Shown here: piece by piece, positions 61,166-61,378 of the stretch
Position numbering within the stretch: position 1 is the stretch's first letter
Layout of the letters: each line of letters opens with the position of its first letter
Source of the DNA: Acidobacteriota bacterium
Lineage (GTDB): Bacteria > Acidobacteriota > Terriglobia > Bryobacterales > Bryobacteraceae
Assembly: GCA_018268715.1 (NCBI GenBank)
Contig: JAFDVZ010000001.1
Coordinates: 122,714-184,091 of the forward strand
DNA length: 61,378 nucleotides
Direction: 5' to 3'
Made by a program: the position numbers and the translations under genes
The notes under the pieces: generated by a model
What the model was told of the DNA's origin: nothing
Databases searched by the model: none
Seen by the model: only the letters and a program-made list of their open reading frames with translations

Positions 61166-61378
61166 CTACTGCTGATTGGCCGCCGGCGGAGGCGGACCGT
61201 TGGGACGCATCATCCGGCCCGCCCTCGGCCGGCCCATCATCCCTGCGCCCGGACCCATGCCCGCTTGTCCCGCCGCTCCGGCCGGGGGTGCCAGCAGGCC
61301 CAGCGCCGTCGCCTGGCCGGCGGCTGGCATCAGTTTCTGCGCCTGCTCCAACGCGGCCATCTTGGTTTTCTGGTCCGG
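61166..61378 (-). CDS. C-terminal part of a probable LTXXQ/Spy-like secreted protein
   Basis: Only the last 70 codons are in the window; the gene continues beyond 61378. It reads PDQKTKMAALEQAQKLMPAA, then a Gly/Met/Pro/Arg-rich tail (GMGPGAGMMGRPRAG, MMRPNGPPPPAANQQ). TPDQKxKLxxLEEA-like text is the LTXXQ repeat of Spy/CpxP periplasmic proteins, which act as chaperones or metal-stress sensors; the assignment is tentative because the N-terminus is missing. A well-formed terminator follows. Confidence 0.6.
   Translation of the reverse strand, partial: PDQKTKMAALEQAQKLMPAAGQATALGLLAPPAGAAGQAGMGPGAGMMGRPRAGRMMRPNGPPPPAANQQ

Overview
The window is a 61 kb, uniformly GC-rich chromosomal segment with dense, mostly short-spaced genes on both strands. 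Several features suggest an Acidobacteriota genome, most likely Bryobacterales/Solibacteraceae: an 803-residue ABC permease of the ADOP type (46263-48674), a small protein of the STGPTSPEGKAASSRNA family (40974-41600), an RskA-type ECF sigma/anti-sigma pair, PadR regulators, a Cys-type sulfatase and a GH54 glycosidase. This assignment rests on recognised protein families, not on a marker gene. No rRNA, tRNA, insertion sequence, integrase or CRISPR array was seen.

Layout. 1-3132: low-complexity DNA, an ECF sigma factor with its RskA-like anti-sigma factor, and a sigma-54 activator whose receiver domain lacks the phosphorylatable Asp. 3121-5008: a divergent nucleotide module, a long ThyX-like protein and dUTPase, whose start codons overlap. 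5252-7970: two overlapping phosphohexomutases. 8055-9388: an autoregulated-looking padR-methyltransferase operon. 9400-13787: serine hydrolase, FtsB-like protein, CutA, MFS transporter and MiaA. 13878-21413: a small secreted protein with a strong terminator, sulfatase, methyltransferase, a divergent pair of glyoxylate/hydroxyacid reductases, a membrane glycosyltransferase coupled to GalU. 21535-23061: RhaT and a decayed HEAT-repeat gene. 23062-26790: dnaK-dnaJ-hspR operon without grpE, with a promoter overlapped by a HAIR-like element. 26874-29765: SDR, HisC and an AcuI-type reductase.

29951-40839 is a tightly coupled chemosensory operon: truncated CheR, MBL-fold protein, receptor with 543-bp internal tandem repeats, CheW, CheB, a soluble degenerate receptor-like protein ending in NVELF, STAS protein, CheY, CheA and a bacteriohemerythrin. 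Almost every junction is an overlap of 4-10 bases. The two metalloproteins suggest oxygen, redox or iron input, which is inference. 42241-48674 is a rearranged efflux locus: STAS-like proteins around a GAF-GAF-sigma-54 activator, a consensus sigma-54 promoter, the first 60-odd codons of a TolC gene, a 20-codon tail that looks like an MFS permease, then an intact ADOP permease. This is best read as a deletion that placed the ADOP gene behind the old sigma-54 promoter.

48679-61378: a secreted protein, HEAT-repeat protein, a MauE-thioredoxin fusion with a palindromic operator inside its promoter, a YgeA-like racemase with a Thr/Cys active-site pair, a Cys-motif PadR regulator, FkbM methyltransferase, a multidomain GH54 arabinofuranosidase with lamin-tail and repeated beta domains, an unknown membrane-anchored protein, a FAH-family hydrolase, an LctP permease and the 3' end of a secreted protein. 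Together the genes suggest a motile or surface-sensing heterotroph that uses plant polysaccharide sugars and carboxylic acids.
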